Origin: Tricholoma matsutake
Taxonomy: Eukaryota; Basidiomycota; Agaricomycetes; Agaricales; Tricholomataceae
Assembly (NCBI GenBank): GCA_026075535.2
Contig: AP026539.1
Span: 2,976,001-3,040,000 of the forward strand
Reading direction: 5' to 3'
Length of the DNA stretch: 64,000 nucleotides
The position numbers and the translations under genes are program-made. This document shows positions 1 to 11,903 of the stretch, piece after piece (the stretch's first letter is position 1; each line of letters starts with the position of its first letter). The notes beneath the pieces are model-generated. The model saw only the letters and a program-made list of their open reading frames with translations. It had not been told where the DNA came from and did not search any database.

Positions 1-1337
1 TTGAGCTCCATGTGAGGCTTCACAATAGTTGGATCAGCATATGCAGTGTACACCTGTACCCAAGCAATGCAATGTTCAAGGTCATAGTCAAGAGGAACAG
101 CATCAGCATTATTAAACACATTCCCCTGAGCTTGCCCATGTATAATCCCACCAGTATCACAGGAGGCACCTTGCAAATCAATTGTAGGACTTCTATTGAG
201 GCAAGGAGGACTTTGCATATGAATATCTAAAAACCAGGCATCCAACATAATCTACACTTTAAATACACAGTAACTTACCATGTTCTACAGGGGCAGAATC
301 TAGTAAAAAATTATTCCATGAGTGAGTGAGATGAGAAAATAATAAAATCATGAACTAGTGTCAGCTGGTGCTGGTGTTGGGGCTGTCCCCACTGGCATTG
401 GTGTTGGTGCCATGCCCGCTGGTGTTGGTGTTGGCATTGCGGCTGTCCCTGCTGGCATTCGCATTGGCACCATTCCTGTGGGTGCTGGTGCTGGTGTTGG
501 TGTGGTGGTAGTCCCCACTGGTGCTGGTGTTGGTGTTGGTGCCATGCCTGCTGGTTTTGGCACTGGTGCGGGTGTTGGCCTTGGTGCCCTTGGCATTGGC
601 TTTCAGCTTTATCTGGTGTTCATCTTTGTCATTGTCTGCCCCTTCGTTGTTGTTGTTGTTGACATTGTTGTTGTTGTTCTCCTGGTTGTTGTTGTCTTCA
701 TTGTTGTTCTCCTGGTTGTTGTTGTCTTTGTTGTTGTCCTCCTGGTTGGTGTTGTCTTCATTGTCATTGTTGTTCTCATTCTCCTGGTTGGTGTCTTCTT
801 CATTGTCATTGTTGTTCTCCTGGTTGGTGTCTTCTTCATCATCATCTTCTTTGTCATCATCTTCTTTGTCATTGTCCTCTGCTTTGTCTTCATCTTCTTT
901 GTCATCTCCTTAGTCCTCTTCTTCCTTGTCATCAACTTCCTCTACCTCAGATCGGCGCTGGTGGGCACTTGTTGAGTTCTGGGGGGGGGGGGTGGTAAAA
1001 TGCTCGTGACAGGACGAGAGCACTTTGGTGGAGCGACACCAATGCCACTCTTGTCCATCAAGCATTTGGTCCTGTAAATAGAGTAGTTAGTTTGAATAAG
1101 AATAAGAAAATTGTGTTAATATGACATACCTTGGCAGCTAAGCAGGAGGCCCAGCCACTGCTGAATGTGCATCCTCGCATGCATGGATAACCGAAGTTTT
1201 CCTATTGTTTGTTAGTGTCAAATTATGCTTGAGGGAGTCACTTACCTGGTCTTCTTCCTTCTTGGCTTCTTGGCTTTCTTGCCCCCCTTGCTTGGTTCAT
1301 CCTCCCCTAGGTCTGTTTTGCTCTTTTTTCCTTGCAT
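1..1337 (-). CDS. Asn/Asp-rich low-complexity gene, 3' end outside window
   Basis: I do not recognise the product. Read leftwards it has a Lys-rich first exon from an ATG at 1335-1337, an intron at 1202-1245 (GTAAGT, branch CTAAC, TAG), an exon at 1130-1201, an intron at 1072-1129 (GTATGT...TTACAG) and a long exon from 1071. After a short Cys/Trp/His segment (GYPCMRGCTF...WHWC) the chain becomes Asp/Glu/Lys-rich, then Asn/Gln repeats, then Thr/Asn/Ser repeats. A later intron (227-278, GTAAGT...TTTTAG) joins a more normal-looking stretch (GGIIHGQAQGNVFNN) that leaves the window at base 1. An in-frame TAA at 910-912 and a probable one-base slip in the C/G run near 1281-1288 interrupt it. The start and the splice near 300-360 are uncertain, so it may be a decaying gene. 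Confidence 0.4.
361..900. repeat. Low-complexity trinucleotide and dodecamer repeats (coding)
   Basis: The plus strand shows GGTGTTGGTGYTGGT-type units (361-600) and then TTGTTG / TCATTGTTGTTCTCC units (640-900). On the minus strand these are the Thr/Asn/Ser and Asn/Gln/Asp repeats of the gene above. Plus-strand reading frames made of Val/Leu/Ser here are shadows. Confidence 0.7.
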
Positions 1338-1465
1338 GCCCTCACTATCAACTGCTGACGTGGCTCACTTGCATTGGCCTCATGTCACAGATCCTATCGA
1401 TCCAGGGGGCAATCCATGGGCTAGGGGCTTGGGAGTGGTATTGGACCGGGTTTGAGGCATCTTGA

Positions 1466-1910
1466 CATTGTCAATGGTTGTCAATGGGTCCTAGGATAGG
1501 TGTTGAAGGTTGGAGTCAGTGGTGAAAAGGGTGGGAAAGTGTTGACAAAATAGGTTGCATGATGAGCAAATGGCTGCATCATCCTGGTTTGGTAGGTTAG
1601 TGGTATGTGGTCTATGTAATGTGTAGGTAAAGCAAGCTGTTGTGGTGCAGTGGCTCATTGTGCCTAACATTCAAGGTAAATATGCCCAAAGTCCAGTGTT
1701 TGAGTTTCAGTTGTGCACATTTTTTCAAGTATTACATAATAAGGAGGTTGCTGACTCAGCTTGGACTCAGCTCAGACTGGTCATTTAGTTTGGCAGGACT
1801 CTCAGCCAAAAAAGTCCAAGCAGAGTCTGAGCAAAGTCTGAGGACTGTCCTAGGACTGTCTGAGTGTCTGAGTGGAGTCTGAGTGGAGTCTGCTTGGATT
1901 GGGGGGGGGA
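1466..1910. other. No gene seen; short CTGAGT repeats
   Basis: I see no supported coding sequence. From about 1745 to 1900 there are imperfect CTGAGTGGAGT / CTCAGACT repeats, followed by a G run just before the Gypsy-1 copy begins. Confidence 0.5.
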
Positions 1911-2125
1911 GTGTAAAGATCTCCTGAGATCAGGCACTGTTGGAAGGGATATTGATCTGAAGTGCTTGATGAACAAACAAACAAACAAACAATTCATGAA
2001 CAAATGGGTTTTGCCAAGTTTGGTACCCAAGTTACCAAATCACATGACCCATAGATGTTTGGAGAGGTCTCAAAGAACAAGTTTTGAGTCTGCCAAAGAC
2101 GTGATTCATCACAGCTCTAACTGTT

Positions 2126-3228
2126 ATGTCTGAACCCTCAACTTCTAATCCTGACCCTAATCCTGTTCCCACACCAGTGCTAGAGGCAAAAATTGATGTG
2201 GTTATGGCACAAATGTTGCAAATAGTGTCAGTGTTGGCAGCATCACAGCCCAGACCAGCAGAAGTACACCCAGAGACGACAAGAGATAGAGATGATGAGA
2301 TGGAGGAGATGGTAGAGTGGATATCACAGGATGATGTGCAGGCAGTGGAGAAATCCGGAAATGGAAAAGTGCACTTACCTAAGTATGCACCCCCACAAAT
2401 CTTTGATGGTACCATGGAGAATACAAAATCTTTTATCAGCTCTATAGTATTATACATCCATGGGAGGAAGCCAGAGTTTCATACAGCTGAGTCTAGGATT
2501 ATCTTTGCTCTCTCATACATTCAGGGGGGGGGGAAGCACAGTTCTGGAGAAATGAGGCTATTAATCAAATTGCTGTGGGAAATAAACCATTTGCAACCTT
2601 CAAGGAATTTCTGGAGAGATTGGAGGCACAGTTTGGGGACCATAATCCAAAGGTGACAGCCAATGCCAAAGTAAAAACCATGCACCAAGGTTCCTTAATG
2701 GCGGATGAATTTATTTTGCAGTTCAAAACAGAAGCTTCACAGACAGATATGGGAGAAGCAGGGTTGGTAGAATTTTTGAAAGCAGGATTCAATCCCTCTT
2801 TATTCAAGTCTATATACCAACTACCTTCTATGCCAGAGAAGTTGGACAAGTGGTATAATTGGGCAATGCACCTTGATTGGCAATATCAGCAGGAACAGGT
2901 GGAATTGAAGTTGATGTATGGAAGTAGTAGATTTGGAAAGTAATCAGGAGGAAATTCCAAGAAAGGAAAGGTGCCTCAGGTGCAAACTCCGAGGGCACAG
3001 CCACCGGCCATGGCAGTGACACCTATAGTTATGGAGTCAGCAGCACCAGCAGATGCAATGGACGTTGATCAAGCAGGGAGATGAGCCCCACTTAAATGTT
3101 TTAACTGTGGGCAGTTAGGACACATTGCTAGGAATTGTAGGCAGGAAAGAAAGATTAGAGAAGCTGCAATCAAGGAAGTGAAGCCAGAGGAAGGCAGGCA
3201 GAAGAATTTTGTGGAAGAGTCCCAGTGA
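2126..3228 (+). pseudogene. Gypsy-1 copy 1 gag
   Basis: This is the capsid/nucleocapsid polyprotein of the retroelement, starting MSEPSTSNPDPNPVP. The retrotransposon-gag core is recognisable (FKEFLERLEAQFGDHNPK; DEFILQFKTEASQTD). A zinc knuckle of CX2CX4HX4C form (CFNCGQLGHIARNC) lies near 3096-3140. Frameshifts (a G-run near 2524-2532) and stops (TAA at 2941, TGA at 3082) break the frame relative to copy 2. Confidence 0.8.
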
Positions 3229-3245
3229 AGGTTTCCCCATTGGTG

Positions 3246-3688
3246 TCTAGGGTTCACCAAGGGTTTTCAAGGGTTTTGAGAACTTTAAAATGATTTTGTA
3301 AATTATGAGTTCAATTCAACAGCAAATGTTTTAATGCATTAAGAAAATGGATAGGTAGTAACCCTGTCAAGATTGCTTCCAAAGGCCAAACCCAACAGAA
3401 TGGCTTCTGAACCAATACTGCCCAAAGTGTTGTACAAAACCCATGGGTTAAACAGCAAGGGTTCAAAGTAATGAAAACCTTGGAGTTTGCAGGGGATAAT
3501 ATATTTCTTTTATTTTAACAGCTAAAAATTATATGTTCTTGCATAGTGTTACATGTGAATATTAATGCTAAGCATATGAAGAATGTCTGATAAGGATTTT
3601 GAGTTCAACAACTGATTAGAAGCAGGACATTTTTATTGGTAGCAGAAATTTGGCTATTACACTTAGGCTAAAACCCTTGTTGAACCCT
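3246..3688. mobile_element. 443-bp TIR element (MITE-like) with 7-bp TSD
   Basis: The insertion separates two copies of ATTGGTG (3239-3245 and 3689-3695). Gypsy-1 copy 2 has a single ATTGGTG at the same place, so it is a clean empty site. The ends are inverted: TCTAGGGTTCACCAAGGG on the left and, read in reverse complement, AGGGTTCAACAAGGGTTT on the right. The body is AT-rich with no coding frame. It resembles a non-autonomous DNA transposon; hAT is possible, but I cannot assign a superfamily. Confidence 0.8.
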
Positions 3689-3695
3689 ATTGGTG

Positions 3696-6600
3696 ACCCA
3701 GAATCATTACAATGTATTAGTATCTGAGGAGACCCAGAGCAAATCAGAAAAGGAAATTGAGGAGGAGTACAACCATTGTGAATCACATGACAAAGAAAAT
3801 TACCAAGCACTATTTCTGAGAACCCCTAAATTCTTTATTCACTCTGTGCAAATAGAACCTGAAATCACCTTGACTTGTGGGATTAAAGACAGTGGACATG
3901 CATGCAGCAATTGATGTGGAGGCATTGCTCAATAGTGGTGCTACAGGATTATTTATTAATCAATCCTTAATTACCAGAAATGGTATCAACACACACAAGC
4001 TATCGCAACCTATAATGGTGTACAATATTGATGGAACATTTAATCGTGGAGGAACTATCAAGGAGGAGGTGACCATGGTACTAAACTATCAGGAGCATCA
4101 GGATCGAAGTGTGCAATCTTGGGAAAACCAATCTAATAATCAGATGTCCATGGTTATGGAAGCATAATCCTGAAATTGATTGGAAAATTGAGAAAGTACA
4201 AATGACTCATTGCCCTAAGGAATGTAATGTGTATGGGAGGAAGATGAAGAAGGAGAAAAGGGAAAAAAAAGAGAAAGAACATCTGAGGAAGTATTCTGTT
4301 ACGATGGAGGAAGTGGAGGATGAGGAAATGCCAAATGGGGAAGTTCAGATCATGATCAAAAAGGAAGAGAAGAAGCAAACCTTTAGAGCAATTTGTGGAG
4401 GACAGCCATGGGACAAGAATATTGTGAGGGTGGAGAAGCCAGTGGAGGAGTGGGTACCAAAAGCATATCATGAATATTGGTCAGTCTTTCAGAAGAAGGA
4501 GTCTGAGCAAATGCCGGTGTGGAAGCCATGGGATCATGTGATTGAGATGAAGCCAGGGTTTGTGCTGAAGAAGTCAAAGGTATATCTGTTATCTCCGATG
4601 GAACAAGAAGAAGTTGATGCGTTCCTAAATGAGCAATTGCACAAAGGATACATACAACCTTCAAAATTGCCACAGATGTCACCAATATTCTTTGTGCCAA
4701 AGAAAGATCAGAGGAAGAGGATGTGTACAGATTATAGGTATCTGAATGAGTGGACAGTGAAGAATGTGTACCCCCTGCTGTTGATCTCAGAAATAATTGA
4801 CAAGGTGGGAAAAGCCAAAGTCTTTACAAAATTGGATTTACAATGGGGATACAATAACATACAAATAAGGAAAGGAGATGAGTGGAAGGCTGCATTTGCC
4901 ATGTGTCAAGGATCCTTCAAGCCACTTGTCATGTTTTTCAGGATGACAAATAGTCCCCAACTTTCCAAAATATGATGAACGACATTTTCAAGGACATAAT
5001 AGAATTGATGACATTCTGATATTCACAGAGGATGAAGAAAATCATGAAGTGATAGTGCAGGAGGTGCTACAGAAATTAGTGGAGAATGATCTATTTTTGA
5101 AACCAGAAAAGTGTGTGTTCGGGGCAAGCGAGATCGAGTTCCTAGGATTATTTATTGGCCCTGATGGGATCAAAATGGATCCAATCAAGGTACAGGCGAT
5201 CACTGATTGGCCTGCACCCACCTGTGTCACAAAGGTTCAAGCCTTCTTGGGACTCACAAATTACTGTCATTGCTTTGTGCATAATTTTTTTCCAAAACTG
5301 CTGCACCCTTACATAACCTTACATGAAAGGGAGTAGTGTGGAGGTGGGGGGAACAGCAGCAGACAGTGTTTGAGGAGTTGAAGAGGAAGTTTGTGGAGGG
5401 ACCAATATTAGCCCCAGTAGATTTCATGCATCCCGAATCAGACACATCCAACTTTGCTACTGGAGCAGTATTATCAATGCTGTGCGAAGATGACAAATGA
5501 CATCCTTGTGCATATTTGGCCCAAGGGTTGAATGATGTGGAAAGGAATTATGATGTGCATGACAAAGAGATGTTGGGAATGATCTGAGCATTGGAGGCAT
5601 GGAGACATTATTTGGAGGGATGTACACATCAGATTGAGATCTGGATGGATCATCAAAATCTGCAATACTTCATGTCTGCTAAAAAGCTTGGCCACCAGCA
5701 AGCACATTGGGTGTTATTTCTATCACATTTTAATTTCCACTTGGTTCATAAAGTGGGAAGCTTAAGATGCATTATCCAGATGTATTGATCACACAAGGGG
5801 GGTGGAGGAGGACAATAAGAATGTTACCTTACTCAAACCTGAATACTTTCGCATTTGTGCTATGCATCAAGGGCATCCATTAATAGATAGCTGAGAAATA
5901 GAAATGTTGTCTAAAATTAGACAATGTCTGGAAATGGACAATGAAGTAGTGGAAGCCATGAAAGCTCTGAAGGGAGACAAGAAAGGTAATATTAAAGGAG
6001 ATGAATGGGCTGAGGAACAAGGGTTAATGTTATTCTGAGGAAAGGTGTATGTACTGAAGGATCAGGATTTGCAAAGGGAGATCATCTGGTTACATTATAA
6101 TACACTGACTGCCAGACACCCAGCAAGATGAAAGATGTTGGAATTAGTAATGAGACATTATTGGTGGCCCAGAATTTCTAAATATGTGTTGGGGTATGTG
6201 GATGGATGTGATACGTGCATGAGGGGGAAGAAATTTCCAGAGAAATCTGCAGGGAAATTAATGCCAAATCCTATACCTAAAGCACCATGGTGAGACATAT
6301 CTGTGGATTTTATAACCAGATTACCTGAGGCTCAAGGGTATGATGCAATATTCATAGTATGTGACCACTTCATGAAGGAGGTCCATATTACTCCTACTAC
6401 TACAGAAACCTCATCATTGGGCTTGGTGGGCCTCTATCTAAATCAGGTATGGCGGTTACATGGATTACCAGATACCATTATCTCTGATTGTGGACCACAA
6501 TTTGCTTCCATGTTTATGCGAGAACTAAATAATGCATTGGGGATTCAAACTAAATTATCTATGGCATATCACCCACAAACTGATGGGCAGACAGAGAGAA

Positions 6601-7447
6601 TGAACCAGGAGTTGGAGCAGTACCTATGTATGTTTGTCAATTACTGACAAACTGACTGGCCCAAATGGTTGGCAATTGCCAAATTTTCCCACAATAATAA
6701 ATTCCATTCAGCTACTCACATGTCACCCTTCTTCACTAATTATGGGTATCATCCCCACATGGAATAGAACCCTGAAGGGAAGTTAAGGTACAATCAGTAG
6801 AAGACTTTGTATGTAAGATGCAAAAGGTACAGGAAGAAGTGGAGGCAGCATTGATGAAAGCACGTGATGACATGATGTGACACACAGATCATACTCAAGC
6901 TCCTGCTCCGGAGTACAATGTTGGTGACTTGGTATGGCTAAGTACCAAGGACCTAAATATTCCATGACCTTCTAGGAAACTTATGGAGAAACAAGTTGGC
7001 CCATACACAATCTCTAAAGTAATTCTGCCCAATGTGGTAGTGCTAAAATTACCCCAATCATTCAAAATTGATCCCGAGATTAATGTTTCCCACCTATGCC
7101 CCTACTGCCTGCCCACTATTCCTGGCCAACAAACCACTCCACAACCTCTAATAATAGTAGAAGGTGCTGCAGAATATATAGTTGAAGAAATTCTAGACTC
7201 ATGTCTTTGATGGAATAAATTGGAGTTCTTAATAAAGTGGAAGAACTATACCAACAAAAATAATTCATGGGAACCTGAGGAGAATTGTAAGCAAGCGCAT
7301 AATGCTATCGCCCAATTCTTTAAACATAATCCAAATGCTCCACATCACATTGCAAGAATGGTATATGAGGGGATGAAATTCCAGCCTTACCAAAATTTCA
7401 CAGAGGGGACAGATACAATATTTTCTTGCCTGGAAGTCAAGGCATAA
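3696..7447 (+). pseudogene. Gypsy-1 copy 1 pol (PR-RT-RH-IN-chromodomain)
   Basis: The protease motif near 3935 reads LLNSGATG, where copy 2 has LLDSGATG, so the catalytic Asp is lost. The RT block ([11 protein letters not shown]) is near 4715-4755. The catalytic region near 5000 has a short deletion just before the IDDI codons. RNase H lies near 5440-5790. The integrase HHCC finger is near 6090-6230, and the core with DFITRLPE, SDCGPQF and TERMNQELEQY runs 6303-6647. A chromodomain (EFLIKWKNYTNKNNSWEPEE) lies near 7218-7290. Numerous TGA/TAG/TAA codons and frameshifts show it is dead. Confidence 0.85.
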
Positions 7448-7458
7448 AAGGGGGGTAA

Positions 7459-7853
7459 TGTTAGGAAACAGCCCCATTACCTAATAAAATTTCATTTTAT
7501 TTTATTATGTCAAATTACACTATGTTACGCCAAATGATGCTACACTTTGATAGTGTGTGTGAGAATTTTATTTCGCATGCATCAATATGTATGAGCATGT
7601 CGGTAACAACAATGTACAATATATGTAACATAGTATATAAACCTTAAATATACACCTAGGGGACCCCAGGTGTGTTCTCTTAGGTATTCCACCTACACTT
7701 GTGGTGTGAAATGCCTTTCTCAACAAACTCATCTATTAATAACCCCTCACATCAAAACCATCAATTCCCCCATCACATGCATGCATCATGCCCCCTTTTT
7801 GTAGAGAGAACCTGCATGGTCTTAGCTAGCAGATAGTGGGTGTCACTCTAACA
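7459..7853 (+). repeat. Gypsy-1 copy 1 3' LTR (395 bp)
   Basis: It begins TGTTAGGAAAC directly after a purine tract (AAAAGGGGGG, 7446-7455) and ends GTCACTCTAACA. TGTTAG and CTAACA are the expected terminal inverted dinucleotide repeats. A TATAAA-like box lies near 7633-7640. Copy 2 carries the same LTR, truncated at 18647. Confidence 0.8.
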
Positions 7854-8726
7854 CTGATGCCACCACCTGCCCTACACCACTGCTGTGAGCCTCTGCTTGC
7901 AGTGCAGCAATGGGTGCCACATCACACAGCACCACCACCCCACCTGCAAGCCACTGCTTGTAGGGGGAGATGGAGGTGCTGATGATGACTAGCAGGGACA
8001 ATGACTAGCAGGGACAACAACTAGCAGGGATGCTGACTAGAGGGGACTACGATGACTAGCAGATGACAACCAGTGGGGACAACGACCAGGGGCGACAATG
8101 AATCCAGGGGATGATGACTAGTGGGGACTACGACAACTAGTGGGGACAATGACAACTAGCAGATGACAACCAGCAGGGACAATGATCAGGGGGGATGACA
8201 ACCAGGAGAGATGACAACAGGGGGGATGACAACTAGTGGGGACAATGACTAGCAGAGACAACAACAACTAGTGGACAATGAACAGGTGAGTGGGGACAAG
8301 GACTAGTGGGACTGAGGACAACTAGTAGGGATGACAAGCAGCAGATGACAGTGAGCAGGGATGATGACCAGTGGGTGATGAATAGCAGGTAAAGTATGTC
8401 AACGCTGGGGACAAGAGCACAACCCCTCACCCTCATTACAAAAGTGAGATGGTGGGGTTGTTTTTTCTGTCCCATTCTATTTTTTTTCTTTCTTTTTTCT
8501 TTGTTTCTTAGCAACACCGCTGTGAGCAACTGCTTGCAGGGTGCCAATGGAATTAGTTTGTTGAATATATAATACAATTTAGTTACATTCAAAAAAAAGC
8601 AGAAAGACCAGTTAAAACCAGTCTTTTTCGGTCAACTGAACTGAATAGCACTGGTCCTATTTGGCTCAGTTGTGGTCTTGCTACTTTAGGCAACCATTTG
8701 GACTGAACTGGACCCTTAAACATTAG
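7854..8726. repeat. Imperfect GGGGACAATGACTAGC minisatellite and spacer
   Basis: From about 7970 to 8345 the sequence is a degenerate tandem repeat of roughly 17-20 bp (GACTAGCAGGGACAA and variants). It is flanked by CTGCTGTGAGC / CTGCTTGCAG motifs at about 7878 and 8518. I see no gene. Confidence 0.6.
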
Positions 8727-9023
8727 TTGATCAAACACTTAACTCACCTACACTTGGGAATCATGCAACAAAGATTGGGTCATATTCTACTTGTACTAGG
8801 GATGCCCATTGTTGTGTCACATAATATCGATGTTGAGGGAGGAACTGTCAATGGCAGCTATGGAACTGTACAGCACATTCAATATCATCTCAACAAAAAC
8901 AGATGCCACCATATCTTTAACCTCCTCATTGATGCTATCATGATACAACCTCCCAAGTGCAAAATCCTGTCTTTGTTTCCTGGTGGCACAATCATGCCAT
9001 CAAATAAATACCCTAAAAAATGA
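8727..9023 (+). pseudogene. PIF1/Helitron-type helicase fragment
   Basis: A short frame contains LVLGMPIVVSHNIDVEGGTVNGSYGT. This resembles the block G-MPV-(ML)-NFDVEGGVVNG-GT common near the end of PIF1-like helicases, including those of fungal Helitrons. Nothing else of a helicase is visible on either side, so it is a remnant. The assignment rests on one motif. Confidence 0.45.
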
Positions 9024-9164
9024 TGACAATGTTACAAGTAAGCTATTTACCCATTGTAACAAATGATGTCATGCTCAGTCAGCATCTTAAACAATGCCAG
9101 CATAAAAAGCCAGCATGCACTGTGTTCACTCCCTACCCAATCCCACTATCCCATCACATTTATG

Positions 9165-9176
9165 TGTTAGGGTGAC
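9165..9176 (-). other. Displaced 12-bp tail of a Gypsy-1 LTR
   Basis: On the minus strand this reads GTCACCCTAACA, one base different from the last 12 bases of the Gypsy-1 LTR (GTCACTCTAACA, 7842-7853). Gypsy-1 copy 2 loses its LTR at GTCGC (18643-18647), so I read this as its missing end plus the target-site duplicate, moved by an inversion. Confidence 0.7.
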
Positions 9177-9874
9177 TGTTAAGAACTGATCCTGGAGGGC
9201 TCGTTGGAATCTGATTGGATGCTGTGGGTGATAATAGTGGGGACTGTCGGATCGATACAGATTCTGCAGGGGGGGAAACAGAAAGGACTTGGCTTCAGCT
9301 TGTAAGAAGCTGTGCCCTTCACCTTGTCTGGTGTCCTAATTTCATGTCAAAAGTCTGGAGGTAGGAGTGGGAAAGTGCGGCTAAATGCAGGGAGGAGTAT
9401 GGGGGGACTTAAGTTAAGTTCAGATGGGACTAGAACTTCAGAGGGAGACTAGAGGTTGAGTCAAAAGGAGTTCAGACTCTTAGAGGACAGAGGTAGGAGT
9501 AGAAGGAGGTTTAGATTGACAAGTCAAAGTCGAGTCTATGTCAATATATGAACTGAGGAATACAAGGCGAAACTAACTAAGCTTAAATACTGTAGTCCAG
9601 AATAATGCAGAACAGGAACAAAGACTGCGGCAGTGTCTTGACTGCATAGATAAATTATCTTGTGGGAGCCGCACAGGAATCCATAGTCGGATTTGCAATA
9701 GAGACGGCAGCCTTGGGAAGGCAGCTGTGGATGCTGTACAAGGCAGCCTGGTGCACAGCAGTGTGGGCAGTGCAAGGCGGCCAGGAACAAAATCAGGAGG
9801 CATAGACAAAATCAGGTTCGACATGCAGGAAAGTGTCAGATGGATGCCGATTGGGTGAGGAATGGTTCTTGACA
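9177..9874 (-). repeat. Gypsy-2 LTR 'A' (698 bp, reversed)
   Basis: On the minus strand it runs from TGTCAAGAACCATTCC to GATCAGTTCTTAACA, matching LTRs B (18648) and C (31407) along its length. Its G run at 9269-9275 corresponds to a 10-C run in B and a 30-C run in C. Its flanks are GGCTG (9875-9879, reversed) and GTCAC (9172-9176, reversed), which do not match each other but match the flanks of C and B respectively. Confidence 0.85.
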
Positions 9875-10155
9875 CAGCCCTCACAAGTGAATGGCGTGAA
9901 GAGCCTGATTGCCTAGTCCAACATCACCTGCACACGTTCGTCGCGTGCCTCGTTGAACGACCCAATCAGGTCATTGTATTCAGCCTATCAAACAAGATTA
10001 GGAAGCCGGAAAACGAAGAAGAATGAGAAACACACCAATTTCTTGCAAAAAACTCGACCCCATGCCTCGAAGTTGAGGTCTTCAGCTTTGCCAGCCTCGG
10101 GCATTGAATTTGTGTGATCAAGGATGGGAAGAGCGAGTTCAGCGAGGATGGACAT
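9875..10155 (-). pseudogene. Gene H, 5' half (host gene cut by an LTR)
   Basis: Exon 1 runs from ATG 10153-10155 to 10036 (MSILAELALPILDH...FCKKL). An intron lies at 9985-10035 (GTGTGT, CTAAT, GATAG). Exon 2 runs 9984-9875 and contains YNDLIGSFNEARDER. A TAG at about 9915 replaces a probable CAG (LD-stop-AIRLFTPF). The frame runs into the LTR at GAGGGCTG. The plus-strand segment starting at 32133 begins GGCTGGCTGTC, and joining across the duplicated GGCTG continues the frame as EGWLSWVGKYLFEEY. So this is the N-terminal part of the gene at 32133-33192. Function unknown; the other half carries a double cysteine cluster. Confidence 0.7.
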
Positions 10156-11739
10156 GTTGTTGAGGAGGTGGATGGAAGAGATCGAATGAAAAGAGAAAAG
10201 TTCAAACCATGATGCGTCTTAAATCAGCGATCAACAATGTCACATGACCCAGTTATTTCGGCTCGACTGACCGGGATGGTCAGAATTTCAGTAAGGGGGA
10301 GGATAATGGTCAGGGAATTTGGATGATAGGTCATCTCCTCGGCTCAAGGACTGATTCACCACTTTAGCATCATTCTAATCACATCAGGTAACTCCTATGA
10401 TGTCCCAGACACAGCGCAACCCAGTCTATTGATCACGATATCATATCAACCACGTCAAAACATCACCAGCAACATTGATCATATCAAGAGCCCACATCGC
10501 ACACCCTTAGGACTACCCTGAAAGCCCCTAAGATCCCTCTACATGACCATTGGACACTCCCGATCAACTTTGAACAGCCGCAACTGCAATTGAGCATCAT
10601 TGATCAATATAGAGAGACTATGAGTGACATCGGGCACTGCATTTTCATCTATATGGTGGAGTACCATGTGCCAGGAAGGATTCCAACTCATGCCCAAACC
10701 TGCTGATAGTAGGTTAGCCTTGTTCCAAGTCCCAATAGCACACAGAACCCACTGGATGAATTACTGTGAGACTTAGTGTGATTTCTACACAAAGGACAGT
10801 CCCCTTTCAGTTCCATACCCTATATTACTCTTTCATCATATGATATATATCTTTCTTGTTTGGATTCCAGTCTCCTTTTTGGCCTTGTGCCCTAACTCAT
10901 ATCTTTTGCCTCATGTTCTACACATGTTTCTTATTCCATTTTAGGAAGTTTCTTTAAAACATATAAAACTCTGTAGTATCTACTTGAAAAAGACAAGAAA
11001 TCATCTTCACCTACCACCTCGTATACAGTTCTAAGCATCTGATCAACTTTCTAAAACAATCTAAGTCTCTACAGGTTTTCTCAATCGATGAGAAACCTCT
11101 GTGATCATCGCGTCCTTGATCCTCCCTCGATCCTCTTGTCATTAGCACTAGCAACCCTTCCAACACTTCATAGCCATTTGCCGCACCCTTTGTATACTAT
11201 CGACCTATCAAAAGGTCTCCAGAATTCACATATTGGCCATTGACGATAAACTGGTTTGCCGTCGATCTCATCGATTGCCCTTGATATTGATCGATACTCG
11301 ATCAGACCACGCCAAATGGCTTCATCTCTCATAGCACTACCTTCACGACTAGTACCAACTGGTCATCTTTCCATTGGTTGGGCAACGAACATTCAGAACA
11401 ACTTGCAACCTTCCTCTGACTTGTTGTAAAGATCATTGACTGCCTCATCAGCAGTTTAGGTGGTTTTCCCGGGTTGAGTTTCATCAATGTCATTGTTTCA
11501 CCGTGCCACATCCAATTACTCATCCTTTTGGCATGAGCCAGAAGTACTTGTATATACATAATCTACCGTTTCTTTTGTAAGCTGATGCCAGGCCTCACCT
11601 TACATTGCGACTGCCAGTGATCGAGAGGCAGTACTCGTCATTAGGACAGCTGCAACCAGACAACTGATTGGATCTGGTTTAGTTACGATTTACATCACTC
11701 TATTCGGATGACTATTTTAGTTACAAGCCGAATTCAGTG
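10156..11739 (-). repeat. Reversed, diverged LTR-T-like sequence (about 10324-11725)
   Basis: The minus strand ends GACCTATCA at 10324, like LTR-T (12150-13595). It shares a long stretch with LTR-T around AGAACATGAGGCAAAAGATATGAG and the segment with CTGATAGTAGG. The other edge is not clear; I place it near TGTAACTAAAATAG (about 11725), with no duplicated flank seen. A purine tract (AAGGGGGAGGA) lies at about 10293-10303. A minus-strand open stretch at 11329-11559 is not recognisable and I do not call it a gene. Confidence 0.45.
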
Positions 11740-11903
11740 ATATCTCCGAGATCAGGCACTGTTGGAAGGGTTATTGATCCGAAGTGTCAAATTAGGTGCC
11801 CAATGATTGACGAACCATCACGTGACCCATAAACATTTGGAGAGGTCTCGAAGAAAAATTTTTGAATTTGTCAAAGAAGTGATTCATCACAGATTCTACA
11901 ATT

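Larger units (their letters stand above)
1911..7853 (+). mobile_element. Gypsy-1 copy 1, decayed Ty3/Gypsy chromovirus
   Basis: It has gag, protease, reverse transcriptase, RNase H, integrase and chromodomain in Ty3/Gypsy order, then a purine tract and a 3' LTR. It is collinear with copy 2 at 11740-18647, which supports the limits. The shared 5' leader begins near GAGATCAGGCACTG. No 5' LTR like the 3' one is found upstream, so the copy is 5'-truncated or rearranged. Many stops and frameshifts make it non-autonomous. A 443-bp TIR element sits at 3246-3688. Confidence 0.85.

Noticed and set aside
358..975. Long plus-strand frame rich in Val, Leu and Ile
   Set aside because: It is the complement of trinucleotide repeats; the minus strand has introns and better composition.
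7970..8345. Possible CRISPR-like array
   Set aside because: The units are short, imperfect and contiguous without unique spacers, and the genome is eukaryotic.
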